A stretch of 64,000 bases of DNA from positions 1-64,000 of the forward strand of contig NZ_JAQCNH010000112.1 in NCBI RefSeq assembly GCF_028275115.1. Direction: 5' to 3'. This document shows, piece after piece, positions 42,482-51,012 of this stretch. The notes under the pieces are model-generated. The model was given only the letters and a program-made list of their open reading frames with translations, did not search any database and had not been told where the DNA came from. The position numbers and the translations under genes were made by a program. This DNA is from Halorientalis sp. (GTDB lineage: Archaea > Halobacteriota > Halobacteria > Halobacteriales > Haloarculaceae). The first letter of the stretch is position 1; each line of letters starts with the position of its first letter.

Positions 42482-43534
42482 ATGGTTGAGGTGAGCGTGG
42501 AAACCACGTTCCGCAATCCCAGCCGTTCTCGCTGTCGAGAGTGGCAACGAGCCACCCACATCCTCCGCAAGTGCAAGCAATGGCTCGTGGACGGCTGGGA
42601 AGACGGCTCGCTCTCCTCTACCGTGACAACTGGCGACATCGACAACCCGCTCTACTCAGCACTCCAAAACCAAGCCATCCGTAACGCGAAGGGTGACTAC
42701 GACGACGAACCCATCGAGTACACGGGCGAGCAACCCATCGAGGTCAACAATCAAAACTGGGAAATCCACACGACTGAGAACGATTCTGTCGTCATCGGGT
42801 TCCCCTGCATCAGTGAGTGGTGGTACACACCAATTCACGTCCACGACAGCATCGAAGAGCCTGTGCAAGCCCTGCTCGATGGTGACGCTGAGAAGACGAA
42901 ACTCAGCGTGTGGCGAGAAGGCGACGACTGGCATTGCTCGTTCACTGTCGAATGCGACGAGCAACAAGACGGCGAGGAAACACCCATCGGTGTTGATGTT
43001 GGCCATAACTACATCCTCGCCGCTACGCCAGACGATGCGAGTGCTGACTCGTTCCTTGTGAGTGGCAAGGAACACAAGTTCGTGCGGCGGTACCACCGTT
43101 CCCTGCGTGACTCCCTACAGGAAACTGGGGCGCTTCGCGCCCGAACTCGCGTAGGTAACAAGGAGTACCGTCGCATCCAAGACATGAACCACACCCTCTC
43201 AAAACGTCTTGTCGAATACGCCAGTCAGTTTGAGAACCCCATTATCAAACTCGAAGACCTCGAAAACATCCGTGACGGTAGCGAGTGGAACGGTGTTCAC
43301 TCGTGGCCGTTCTACGAACTGCAACAGTTCATCACGTACAAAGCCGAGAAAGAAGGCATTCGCGTCGAGAAAGTAGACCCTGAGCATACGAGTCAGGAGT
43401 GTAGCCAGTGTGGTGAACTTGTTGGTCGTGATGGGAGCAAGTTCGAGTGTTCGAGTTGCGGGTATGTGCGGCATGCGGATTTGAACGCGGCTGAGAACAT
43501 TAGTCAACGAGAGGGTGAATCATGTACGGCGTAA
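42482..43534 (+). CDS. tnpB: TnpB, RNA-guided nuclease
   Basis: A 350-residue protein with an intact RuvC triad: D172 (IGVDVGHNYIL), E258 (IIKLEDLENIR) and D333 (RHADLNAAENI). The zinc ribbon has C307/C310 and C323/C326 (CSQCG, CSSCG). The N-terminal part (1-165) is the WED/REC-like region, shorter than in the roughly 400-residue biochemically studied TnpBs. The lower GC3 than neighbours supports its mobile origin. It should cut DNA next to a transposon-associated motif guided by an omega RNA; activity is inferred from intact residues. Confidence 0.92.
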   Translation: MVEVSVETTFRNPSRSRCREWQRATHILRKCKQWLVDGWEDGSLSSTVTTGDIDNPLYSALQNQAIRNAKGDYDDEPIEYTGEQPIEVNNQNWEIHTTENDSVVIGFPCISEWWYTPIHVHDSIEEPVQALLDGDAEKTKLSVWREGDDWHCSFTVECDEQQDGEETPIGVDVGHNYILAATPDDASADSFLVSGKEHKFVRRYHRSLRDSLQETGALRARTRVGNKEYRRIQDMNHTLSKRLVEYASQFENPIIKLEDLENIRDGSEWNGVHSWPFYELQQFITYKAEKEGIRVEKVDPEHTSQECSQCGELVGRDGSKFECSSCGYVRHADLNAAENISQREGESCTA

Positions 43535-43777
43535 CACTTCGGGTGACGCGAACCGTGCGGCCCAGCACGCTGAAGACCGTGCCGGCCGCTTCGCGGTCGT
43601 CTGCCACGTGCAGGTGGGAAGGCCGCTTTGACCCGGCTCCACGCGCTGAAAAGCACGCCTTTGGTAGTAATTGGGCGGCGACCGTTGACGCTGGCCACGC
43701 GAAAGCATATTTGAGCCGCCGAGGAAACGCGCAACCCTAATATCCCCATCGGGGAATCCCACCCCTTCAGGGGTGGG
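43535..43777 (+). ncRNA. Candidate omega (reRNA) scaffold region of the IS
   Basis: In IS1341-type elements the RNA guide derives from the 3' part of tnpB and the right end. Here the 243 nt after the tnpB stop are GC-rich, non-coding and end with two stacked hairpins: TCCCC-ATC-GGGGA (43743-43755) and the 8-bp stem at 43758-43777, right before flanking DNA that would supply the guide. The start could lie inside tnpB. Expression is not shown. Confidence 0.4.
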
Positions 43778-43822
43778 AGGAGGTCAATGTGGTGAGATTA
43801 TCGGGCCGGACGCCCACACTGG

Positions 43823-44398
43823 TCACCAGAGGTTTTCGACCGCACCCGACATCGTCGCATCCGGGTTTCGACCGTCGTCCGTCGCGGCTTCGAGGCGTGC
43901 GAGGCCGTCCTCGACACTGTGGTGGTCGCCGTCGAGCCAGCAGGGGTAGACGCCCGTGAGTCGGCCGCTCCGTCGGGTCGTGAGGCAGATCACCGGGAAC
44001 ACGATGTCGCGCTCGTCGTCTGTTGCCGACTCGGCCGGTCGCACGCCGTCGGTGGCCGTCGGTTCCGCGCCGGCGACGGGCGTCTCCATGGCCTCCCGCT
44101 CCTGAAAGAACGGGTGGAGGCGGCCACCGGCCTCGTCGACGGCGGCGCGCAGTTCCTCGTAGAGGGTGACGGCCGGCATGGCCGCACTCCCCTCGGTGTC
44201 GGGGACGCGGACGCGGTCGCTCCAGCGTTCGGTCCGCAGTTCCTCGATTCCGCTCTCCGTACTGACGGCTTCCAGTCGTTCGGCGATGCGTCGCTGTCGG
44301 CGCTCGGCGACCACAGACGGTCCCGAGCGGAGTCGCAACGTCATCGTCATCGGTTCGTCTGGGATACTCGACGCGACGTCGGATTTGTGTGCTGTCAT
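43823..44398 (-). CDS. Haloarchaeal paralogous family protein, copy 2 (191 aa)
   Basis: The core reads LRLRSGPSVVAERRQRRIAERLEAV, ELRTERWSDRVRVP, TLYEELRAAVDEAGGRLHPFFQ, IVFPVICLTTRRSGRLTGVYPCW and HHSVEDGLARLEA. It matches the upstream gene 44444-44986 segment by segment. I recall the family as a haloarchaeal group often labelled HTH domain protein, although no DNA-binding helix is obvious to me. The alpha-beta pattern with alternating strands looks like a small sensor or ligand fold. An extra acidic Pro/Ala insert lies at about 104-125. ATG 44398 was chosen over 44407. Confidence 0.72.
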   Translation of the reverse strand: MTAHKSDVASSIPDEPMTMTLRLRSGPSVVAERRQRRIAERLEAVSTESGIEELRTERWSDRVRVPDTEGSAAMPAVTLYEELRAAVDEAGGRLHPFFQEREAMETPVAGAEPTATDGVRPAESATDDERDIVFPVICLTTRRSGRLTGVYPCWLDGDHHSVEDGLARLEAATDDGRNPDATMSGAVENLW

Positions 44399-44443
44399 TG
44401 TTTCCAACCGTTCGTCAGTCGCTCCGGCAACTCGGCCGAGCGT

Positions 44444-44986
44444 TCAGAGGTTCTCAGGGTCGCACTGGTTCGTCACGAGCGCTTCGAGGCCGTCCTCGAC
44501 GCTGTGGTGCTCCCCGTTTTTCCAGCAGGGGAACAGTCCGGTCACGTCGTCGTCCCGGTGGATGGTCAGACAGACCACCGGGAACACGATGACACGATCC
44601 GCGGACGGCCCGGTCGAGAGCAGGCCGCTGACGGCCTTCCGGGTCTCGAAGAACGGTTCGAGACGTGCGTCCGCGCGCTCGGCGGCCGCCTCGAGTTCCT
44701 CGTACAGCGCCACTGGCCCCGGTTCGCGGTCGGTACCCCCCGAAGGAACGGTCACCCGGGAGCTCCAGCGCTCGACCCGAAGGTCAGGGACGACACCGTC
44801 GGACGCGAGCGACCGGAGCCGGTCCAACACGGTCTGTTGTCGCCGGGTCGCCGCCGCAGGCGCGGACGCCCGCAGGTGCAGCATGACCGTACAGTCGGGG
44901 TCGACAGCCGTCTTGACCTCGGTGTCGGTGCTGTGGTCCGTCTCTTCGTGCTCGCCGCCGCGTTCACCTGCGACGTTGGTTGCCAT
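44444..44986 (-). CDS. Haloarchaeal paralogous family protein, copy 1 (180 aa)
   Basis: The paralog of the next gene (46-nt gap, same strand), with LHLRASAPAAATRRQQTVLDRL, LRVERWSSRVTVP, ALYEELEAAAERA, LEPFFETRKA, VIVFPVVCLTIHRD and LFPCWKNGEHHSVEDGLEAL. A Glu/His-rich N-terminus (residues 1-35) is unique to this copy. The upstream frame to 45031 lacks family similarity, so ATG 44986 was chosen. The pair arose by tandem duplication and is probably co-transcribed, divergent from taw1. Confidence 0.72.
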   Translation of the reverse strand: MATNVAGERGGEHEETDHSTDTEVKTAVDPDCTVMLHLRASAPAAATRRQQTVLDRLRSLASDGVVPDLRVERWSSRVTVPSGGTDREPGPVALYEELEAAAERADARLEPFFETRKAVSGLLSTGPSADRVIVFPVVCLTIHRDDDVTGLFPCWKNGEHHSVEDGLEALVTNQCDPENL

Positions 44987-45137
44987 ATCTGTACTTTGTG
45001 ATATAACACTAATAGTCTTTTCCCAGTACAATCATGGCTCTGCGAGAGTTCTTTTACCACGTTTTTGCAGTTTGGTAGCGATTTGGTACAGACACGGAGA
45101 CAAAGACAGAGAGTCGAAGCAGCGTGACATCCGGGTG

Positions 45138-45146
45138 TTTTTATCC
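45138..45146 (+). promoter_or_regulatory. TATA box of taw1
   Basis: TTTTTATCC lies about 29 nt before ATG 45171, the normal leaderless spacing, and supports that start. Confidence 0.55.
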
Positions 45147-45170
45147 GCGGATGAAAAACGGGATTTTACG

Positions 45171-46157
45171 ATGAGCGACTCCGAGCCCGGAAGCGGGGGG
45201 CCCAAGCAGGTTTCCGACCCCGACTACCACAGTGAGAACCACACCGCAGCACAGACCTGTGGGTGGACGAAAAACGCGCTCCGCGGGGAGGGGAAATGTT
45301 ACAAGAATATTTTTTACGGGATCGAATCCCACAGATGTATCCAGATGACGCCGGTCGTGAAGTGCAACGAGCGGTGTGTGTTCTGCTGGCGGGACCACCA
45401 GGGACACGCGTACGAGATGGACGAGGTCGAGTGGGACGACCCCGAAGCCGTCGTCGGCGCCAGCATCGAACTCCAGAGCAAACTCCTGTCGGGCTTTGGC
45501 GGCAACGGGGCGGTGCCCGACGAGCGGTTCGAGGAGGCGATGGAGCCCCGTCACGTGGCAATTTCTCTCGACGGCGAACCCACGCTCTACCCCTATCTGC
45601 CGGAACTGATCGAGGCCTTTCACGAGCGGGATATCACTACGTTCCTGGTCTCGAACGGCACCCGCCCCGAAGTGCTCGCGGAGTGTGACCCGACACAGTT
45701 GTACGTCAGCGTTGACGCCGCCGACCGGTCGACCTTCGATAAAACTGTCAAAGCCGTCGAAGACGACGCCTGGGAGCGGTTGGTCGACACGCTGGATGTG
45801 CTTGCCGGAAAAAACGAGACCCGCACCGTGTTGCGGACGACCTGTATCCAGGGGCTGAACATGCACAACCCTGGCTGGTACGCCGCGATGTTCCAGCGGG
45901 CCGACCCGGACTTCGTCGAACTGAAAGCATACATGCACGTCGGCCACTCCCGGGGCCGGCTGGACCGGGACTCGATGCCCGACCACGAGCGCGTCGTCGA
46001 GTTTGCCGAGGAGGTGATGGAGCACATGCCCCACGACGTACTCAAGCAGGTGCCCGCCTCCAGGGTCGCCTTACTCGCCGAGGACCGCAACACGCTGGTG
46101 CCGAAGCTGCAGAAAGACAGCGACTTCTGGGAACGAGACGTCGTGAGCGGAGACTGA
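45171..46157 (+). CDS. taw1: tRNA 4-demethylwyosine synthase (Taw1/TYW1)
   Basis: A 328-residue radical SAM enzyme. The SAM cluster is C65-X3-C69-X2-C72 (KCNERCVFCW). The second cluster cysteines typical of TYW1 are C30, C43 and C56 (QTCGW, GKCYKN, HRCIQM). AISLDGEPTLYP is the GGEP-like motif and LKAYMHVGHSRGRL a family signature. It converts m1G37 of tRNA-Phe to 4-demethylwyosine using pyruvate. All key residues are present and no flavodoxin domain is fused, as is normal for archaea. Confidence 0.92.
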   Translation: MSDSEPGSGGPKQVSDPDYHSENHTAAQTCGWTKNALRGEGKCYKNIFYGIESHRCIQMTPVVKCNERCVFCWRDHQGHAYEMDEVEWDDPEAVVGASIELQSKLLSGFGGNGAVPDERFEEAMEPRHVAISLDGEPTLYPYLPELIEAFHERDITTFLVSNGTRPEVLAECDPTQLYVSVDAADRSTFDKTVKAVEDDAWERLVDTLDVLAGKNETRTVLRTTCIQGLNMHNPGWYAAMFQRADPDFVELKAYMHVGHSRGRLDRDSMPDHERVVEFAEEVMEHMPHDVLKQVPASRVALLAEDRNTLVPKLQKDSDFWERDVVSGD

Positions 46158-46212
46158 CTGCGGGTCGTTTCGACCGAGGGAGGTTTCTCTGCCGCCGCCA
46201 CGAGACGAGACG

Positions 46213-46680
46213 GTGAACAGCACCATCCTACTGTTCGAGGGGGGCGACGAACTGGACGCCTTCGGTCCGTTCGAACTGGTCGGGAACGCCGCGAACGCGG
46301 GTGCCGACGTGACGACGACGCTGCGGACCGTCGACGGGAGCGAGCGCGCCACCGCGAGCCACGGCCTCGACGTGGGCGCGTACCTGCCGAACGACGCCGT
46401 GTGGACGGTGCACGGGGCCGACAGTCTGGCCGAGACCAGTGCCGTCTGGCTGTTCGTCTTCGAGGGCGAGAACGTACACACCAGGACCGCTCCAGTCGCG
46501 GGTAGCGAGTACACACTATCGAGCGAAGCGAGAGCACTGGTGGTCGGCCCGTCACGAGTGCGGACGGCGCTGTCGGCGGTCGCACACGGCGTCAGCACGC
46601 TCCTCTTTGCCGCCGGGTCCGTGCTGGTGTTCGGCAGTGTGGCGTACCGGTCGGCGCTCGGACTGGCCGGGTTCGCCTGA
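46213..46680 (+). pseudogene. Chimeric ORF: DJ-1/PfpI N-terminus fused to an unrelated membrane C-terminus
   Basis: Residues 1-53 (ILLFEGGDELDAFGPFELVG, TVDGSERATASHGLDV) are the first quarter of a DJ-1/PfpI-type glutamine amidotransferase fold. At about 46372 this switches to sequence with no such similarity, VWTVHGADSLAETSAVW then two hydrophobic stretches ([20 protein letters not shown] and [16 protein letters not shown]). The DJ-1 nucleophile cysteine region is absent. The simplest explanation is a deletion that joined two neighbouring genes in frame. The start is GTG 46213. The product may be made but should lack amidase-like activity. Confidence 0.6.
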
Positions 46681-46710
46681 CCCGGGGACGCTCGAAACAA
46701 CGCCTTTACA

Positions 46711-46797
46711 TCGTTACTCACAAACGTTCTATCAGGAAACACCGTTTGCGTTTCTCCGCGTTCCAAAGTCGTTACGCATTCCATATTCGTTACGCTT
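46711..46797 (+). promoter_or_regulatory. Three TCGTTAC repeats overlapping the ribK promoter
   Basis: TCGTTAC occurs at 46711, 46769 and 46787. The last two are part of an 11-bp direct repeat TCGTTACGC(A/T)T with an 18-bp period, the second running into the probable TATA element CGCTTATG (46793-46800), about 27 nt before the ribK ATG. Position and repetition suit a repressor site. Archaeal HTH-RibK (RbkR) proteins are known to control riboflavin genes. Confidence 0.5.
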
Positions 46798-46823
46798 ATG
46801 CCTGTGACTGCCCAACTGCTGGT

Positions 46824-47525
46824 ATGGCACAGGCGACGGACGAGGCAGTCGGATACGACGAGTTGGCGACGCTGAAGCTGCTGGCCATCGAGGGCGCTCT
46901 GGAGGGCCAGCAGAAGGTGTCGTGTTCGGCGCTGGCCGACGACCTCGACGCGTCGAACCAGACTGCCTCCCGGCGGCTCCAGCGGCTCGACGACGCCAAG
47001 TACGTCGAGCGGGAGATGGTCAACGACGGGCAGTGGGTCGAGATTACCGGCGAAGGCGAGTCGGCACTGCGTCGCGAGTACGCCGACTACCGGCGGATTT
47101 TCGAGCGCGAGGCGGCCATCGGACTCCAGGGATTCGTGACCAGCGGGATGGGCGAGGGTCGCCACTACATCTCGCTGCCGGGCTACATGGAGCAGTTCAT
47201 CGAGAAGCTCGGCTACGAACCGTTCGCGGGAACACTGAACGTCGACCTCACCGAAGAGAGCGTCCGCGCTCGGGCTGGCATGGCCTCGCTGGAGCCAGTC
47301 ACTATCGAAGGCTGGGAGGATGACGAGCGCACCTACGGCCCGGCCTTCTGTTATCCGGCGAGCGTCGAGGTCGGCGACTCGATCTACGAGCCGGCCCACG
47401 TCATCGCGCCCGAGCGGACTCATCACGACGAGGACCAACTGGAAGTGATCGCCCCGGAGAAACTCCGCGAAGCGCTCGGACTCGATGACGACGACGAGGT
47501 TACGATCAATGTCACGGAGCGATAA
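46824..47525 (+). CDS. ribK: HTH-fused CTP-dependent riboflavin kinase (RbkR/RibK type)
   Basis: A 233-residue protein. The N-terminal winged HTH (residues 13-75: [49 protein letters not shown]) is joined to an archaeal riboflavin kinase domain ([55 protein letters not shown]). Known: such fusions both phosphorylate riboflavin with CTP and repress riboflavin genes. Here it leads a two-gene operon with ribB (1-nt gap), with repeats at the promoter, consistent with autoregulation. Confidence 0.92.
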   Translation: MAQATDEAVGYDELATLKLLAIEGALEGQQKVSCSALADDLDASNQTASRRLQRLDDAKYVEREMVNDGQWVEITGEGESALRREYADYRRIFEREAAIGLQGFVTSGMGEGRHYISLPGYMEQFIEKLGYEPFAGTLNVDLTEESVRARAGMASLEPVTIEGWEDDERTYGPAFCYPASVEVGDSIYEPAHVIAPERTHHDEDQLEVIAPEKLREALGLDDDDEVTINVTER

Positions 47526-47526
47526 G

Positions 47527-48186
47527 ATGCACACTGAGTCCAGAACCGGCGTCGATGCGGCGCTCGCAGCCTTCCGCGACGGCGAGCCAGTCCTGATCCA
47601 CGACGCCGCCGACCGCGAGGGGGAGACCGACCTGGTCTACCCAGCGAGCGGCGTCACACCCGAGGCCGTCACCCGAATGCGCAACGATGCCGGCGGTCTA
47701 ATTTGTACGGCGCTGAGCAACGAGGTGGCCGACGCCTTCGACCTTCCTTTCCTGCAGGACGTGATCGACCACCCCGTCGCCGGCGACCACGATCTCGATT
47801 ACGACGAACGCTCCTCGTTCTCACTGACGGTGAATCACCGCGACACGTTCACGGGCATCACCGACGACGACCGGGCCCTGACCATCACCGAACTGGCCCG
47901 AGCCGCCAGCGAACCTGCCGAAGCGGACTTCGCCGAGGAGTTCCGCGCACCCGGCCACGTCCACCTGTTGCGCGCCGCGCCGGACCTGCTGGCGGACCGG
48001 CTCGGCCACACAGAGTTGGGCGTCGCGCTCGCCGCCGCCGCCAACCAGTCGCCGGCCGTCGTCGTCTGCGAGATGCTCGACGACGAAACTGGGGCGGCAC
48101 TGCCCCCGTCGGCCGCCCGCTCGTACGGCGAGCGCAACGACATCCCCTACGTCGAGGGGAGCGAAATAATCGACCGACTCCAGTAG
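47527..48186 (+). CDS. ribB: 3,4-dihydroxy-2-butanone 4-phosphate synthase
   Basis: A 219-residue monofunctional RibB. AADREGETDLVYPASGVTPEAV is the metal/substrate loop, the mid region has NHRDTFTGITDDDRALTI, then FRAPGHVHLLRA (catalytic His) and GHTELGVALA. It makes the four-carbon unit of riboflavin from ribulose 5-phosphate. ATG 47527 lies 1 nt after the ribK stop; an in-frame ATG at 47509 would overlap ribK by 17 nt. No GTP cyclohydrolase II domain is fused. Confidence 0.93.
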   Translation: MHTESRTGVDAALAAFRDGEPVLIHDAADREGETDLVYPASGVTPEAVTRMRNDAGGLICTALSNEVADAFDLPFLQDVIDHPVAGDHDLDYDERSSFSLTVNHRDTFTGITDDDRALTITELARAASEPAEADFAEEFRAPGHVHLLRAAPDLLADRLGHTELGVALAAAANQSPAVVVCEMLDDETGAALPPSAARSYGERNDIPYVEGSEIIDRLQ

Positions 48187-49244
48187 ACCGCTATTTTCGC
48201 GCGGCGAAACCGTCCTGCGTGTTACACCCGGTTTCGAGAGAAAGACCGTCGTGGCGGGCGTAATAAACCAATAACCGCGATACAGAATTCGTCGAAGCGC
48301 TCTGCGGTCGACAACCTGCACACACTGGTGACCCGGTTGTTCGTCGTCTCAGGGCTGCATCGGGAGAGAGTCAGCGCAGACGTGCATGCGGTGGTCACTC
48401 CGCGACGCCGACTGGCATCTGGTTGCGGGGGGTCGTGAACGTGTCCTCGTCGTCGGTGACGACCCGGCCGGTGTTTGTCGTCGGCGCTGATAATGTACCC
48501 GCCACCATTGACACTCATGACGTGGTGTGACCAGTGAGTTGTCCTGACAGGGGTATCGCCGAAGCAGGCGTTCGGGTCCTGACCGTCGTCGGTCCAGGGT
48601 CGGTGGTACCCGGTCGGTTTTTTCAGTTAATTCGTAGCGAGACGTCCGGCTGGTTGGTCTGCGTCCCGCGGTTCGCGGAGCGAATCCACTCGTGAAGCGT
48701 CGAGGGAGACCGTCTCGGTGAACTCCTGAGGGCTAGATGCGTTCGTGACAGATCGCTGGCACCACAACCATCACCGCGACCGTTCGGCGGCGGTCGTCGC
48801 TCGCCAACCACTGGAGACCGTCCTCATTCCGTATCGCGAACGAGGATTTATCGTATTTCTGATGTGTGTCACTGGAAACCACCCTGCTGTGGGTCCACGA
48901 ACACGAGTTCGAACGGAAGAGGAGGGACCAGGCCGCGACGGTCTCGCCCAGCGCGTCGAAGGCCTGGCGACGGTGCGCTCCAACGGGGGTGGCGGTTGCG
49001 GTCACACCGACGTTTCCGGTCGGTTCGGGCGACAGCGCCGATACAATCGGGTCGAGTGCAGCGTCCAGCGCGAGCAGGGTGGGGTAATTCACATTTCCGA
49101 TATTCTTCCAGATCACAGTACGCAGATTCAGAGTCTTCAGTAGGGCGGCCTCGGTCTGCTGGTTGTGTCGGTGGGGGGTGAGGCCTGTCATCGGCCGGCA
49201 CGGCACGAAAACTGTTAAGACCGGATTGGGCCAACCTATGGCCA
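48187..49244. other. About 1 kb without a confident gene
   Basis: Many short open frames are present on both strands, none with a family I recognise. On the minus strand, 48395-48518 starts MSVNGGGYIISAD and, after one frameshift, ends NTGRVVTDDEDTFTTPRN then a stop; this looks like a small gene or gene end broken by an indel. The lower-GC stretch 48600-49150 may hold decayed coding sequence. The ilvE promoter region is at its right end. Confidence 0.45.
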
Positions 49245-50174
49245 ATGGGATTCGACGAGATGGATGTCGACACGATCTGGCAGGACGGCGAGTTCGTCGA
49301 CTGGGAGGACGCACAGGTTCACGTTCTCACACATGGACTCCACTACGGCACCGGCGTTTTCGAGGGGGTCCGGTGTTACGATACGGAGAACGGCCCGGCG
49401 ATATTCCGCTGGGAGGAGCATCTCGAACGGCTGTACCAGTCGGCCAAGCCGTACGACATCGACATTCCGTTCAGCCGGGCGGAACTGACAGAGGCCACGG
49501 AGGAACTGATTCGTCGCCAGGACCTGACGTCCTGCTACATCCGACCGGTCGCTTTCTACGGGTACGAGGAACTCGGGCTGAACCCCTCGAACTGCCCCGT
49601 TGAGGTCGCTATCGCCGTCTGGCCGTGGGGCACGTACCTCGGTGAGGAGGCGCTGGAGGAAGGCGTCGACGTGTCGATCTCCTCGTGGCGCAAGTACGGG
49701 TCGGACCAGATCCCGACCAACGCGAAGACCACGGGCCCGTACGTCAACAGCGTCCTCGCGAATCTGGAGGCGACGGGCAACGGGTACACCGAGGCCATCG
49801 TCCTCAACGGCGAGGGGAACGTCGCCGAGGGTCCGGGCGAGAACATCTTCCTCGTCCGTGACGGCGAAATCTACACTACGGGACTGGCCGAGTCGATCCT
49901 CGACGGTATCACACGCCAGTCGCTCATCACCATCGCTGAGGACCTGGGATACACCGTCCACGACGACGCGACGATCTCCCGGGGCGAACTGTACACCGCC
50001 GACGAGTTGTTCTTCACCGGGACGGCGGCGGAGGTCACACCGATCCGAAGCGTCGACGACAACGAGATCGGCAGCGGCACGAAAGGGCCGGTCACCGACG
50101 AACTGCAGTCGAAGTTCTTCACGGTCATCGAGCGGCGGACCGACGAGTACGCCGAGTGGTTCGATTACCTCTAG
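49245..50174 (+). CDS. ilvE: Branched-chain amino acid aminotransferase
   Basis: A 309-residue fold-type IV PLP enzyme. K161 in TNAKTTGPYVNS binds PLP, and HGLHYGTGVFEGVR, EAIVLNGEGNVAEGPGENIF and FFTGTAAEVTPI are class motifs. It catalyses the last step of Val, Leu and Ile synthesis. ATG 49245 (MGFDEMDVDTIW) was chosen; MDVDTIW at 49260 is an alternative. A promoter-like TGTTAAG (49211-49217) precedes it by about 28 nt. Confidence 0.93.
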   Translation: MGFDEMDVDTIWQDGEFVDWEDAQVHVLTHGLHYGTGVFEGVRCYDTENGPAIFRWEEHLERLYQSAKPYDIDIPFSRAELTEATEELIRRQDLTSCYIRPVAFYGYEELGLNPSNCPVEVAIAVWPWGTYLGEEALEEGVDVSISSWRKYGSDQIPTNAKTTGPYVNSVLANLEATGNGYTEAIVLNGEGNVAEGPGENIFLVRDGEIYTTGLAESILDGITRQSLITIAEDLGYTVHDDATISRGELYTADELFFTGTAAEVTPIRSVDDNEIGSGTKGPVTDELQSKFFTVIERRTDEYAEWFDYL

Positions 50175-50325
50175 CGGTTCCGCGTCGGTCGCGCAACGGC
50201 GTCAGCGCCGTGCCGTTCGGGAACACCTGTCGTGTCCGCCGACCCTGCGGGACGGCGGATCGAGTTGCTCACGGCGGTGGATGGGCCAAAGAGGAGCGGC
50301 GCAGTCCAGGTGTGGCACACTCGGC

Positions 50326-50979
50326 TCAGTCGTCGCTACCGTCCCCGTCTCTGGACAGTTCTTCGGTGACGCCGATCGTGACGCTCTCGTCGCGTGACTC
50401 GCCGAATCCAGCGCTGAGGATGCGCGTCAGGGCGTCCTCGACGCGCTCGTCGAGTTCCTCGTACTCTTGGGGTTCGACTTCGATGACGAATCCCGTGGTG
50501 ATGTTGGGTGCGGTCGGGAGAAAGAGGACGTCGCGGCCGTCCTGTGTCTGCTTGCCGGTTTTGAACGCGGTCATCCGCATCCCGTTCCACGTCTCGATTT
50601 TGACCGGCGTCTGGAGGTCGTCGGTGCCCGAGACAGCGGTTTCGACCGCCATCTTCGAGGCGTTGTAGACCACTCGTAGCCCGGGCAGGCGGTTCATCAG
50701 GTTGTCGAGGAGATCCTCGAAGATGTCGCCGAACGCCGTGCGGCTGAGATAACCAACGGACAGCACAAGCAAAGAAAAGACCACGAGGGTCGTGAACACA
50801 CGAATCAGTCCCAGTGCCTGCGACGGCACCCCGACGCTCGTCAGCGCTTGGAAGTCGATGTTGAAGATGGCCGTCGAACTCGCGATAATCCCGTAGAGGT
50901 ACGCGATGACATACAGGGTGACGATGACGGGCAGGAGGACGATGAGTCCGCTCGCGATGTCCCGTTTCCAGGAAGCCAT
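50326..50979 (-). CDS. DUF502 family membrane protein
   Basis: A 217-residue protein with two membrane helices: residues 9-33 (ASGLIVLLPVIVTLYVIAYLYG) and about 58-82. GLRVVYNASKMAVETAVSG and FLPTAPNITTGFVIEVE are typical of DUF502. The family is broadly conserved with no defined activity. The C-terminal tail is acidic. It faces ilvE tail to tail. Confidence 0.85.
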   Translation of the reverse strand: MASWKRDIASGLIVLLPVIVTLYVIAYLYGIIASSTAIFNIDFQALTSVGVPSQALGLIRVFTTLVVFSLLVLSVGYLSRTAFGDIFEDLLDNLMNRLPGLRVVYNASKMAVETAVSGTDDLQTPVKIETWNGMRMTAFKTGKQTQDGRDVLFLPTAPNITTGFVIEVEPQEYEELDERVEDALTRILSAGFGESRDESVTIGVTEELSRDGDGSDD

Positions 50980-51012
50980 GTACGGTACTGAATTTTTCTC
51001 TGCCTCACTTTA

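Larger units (their letters stand above)
42341..43790 (+). mobile_element. IS1341-type element (tnpB only)
   Basis: A complete-looking tnpB is framed by hairpins CCCACCCG-TTTA-CGGGTGGG (42355-42374) and CCCACCCC-TTCA-GGGGTGGG (43758-43777). The left edge interrupts the Tat-signal region of the paralog at 41717-42340. No tnpA is present, so mobility would need a Y1 transposase in trans. The exact termini are estimated; such elements leave no target-site duplication. Confidence 0.75.

Noticed and set aside
47821-48321. Minus-strand ORF of 166 codons
   Set aside because: It lies mostly antisense to ribB and its only non-overlapping part lacks a plausible start.
48733-49314. 193-codon minus-strand frame in the ribB-ilvE gap
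   Set aside because: Its N-terminal part is antisense to the ilvE promoter and start, and the rest has mixed composition without a family; kept only as possible debris.
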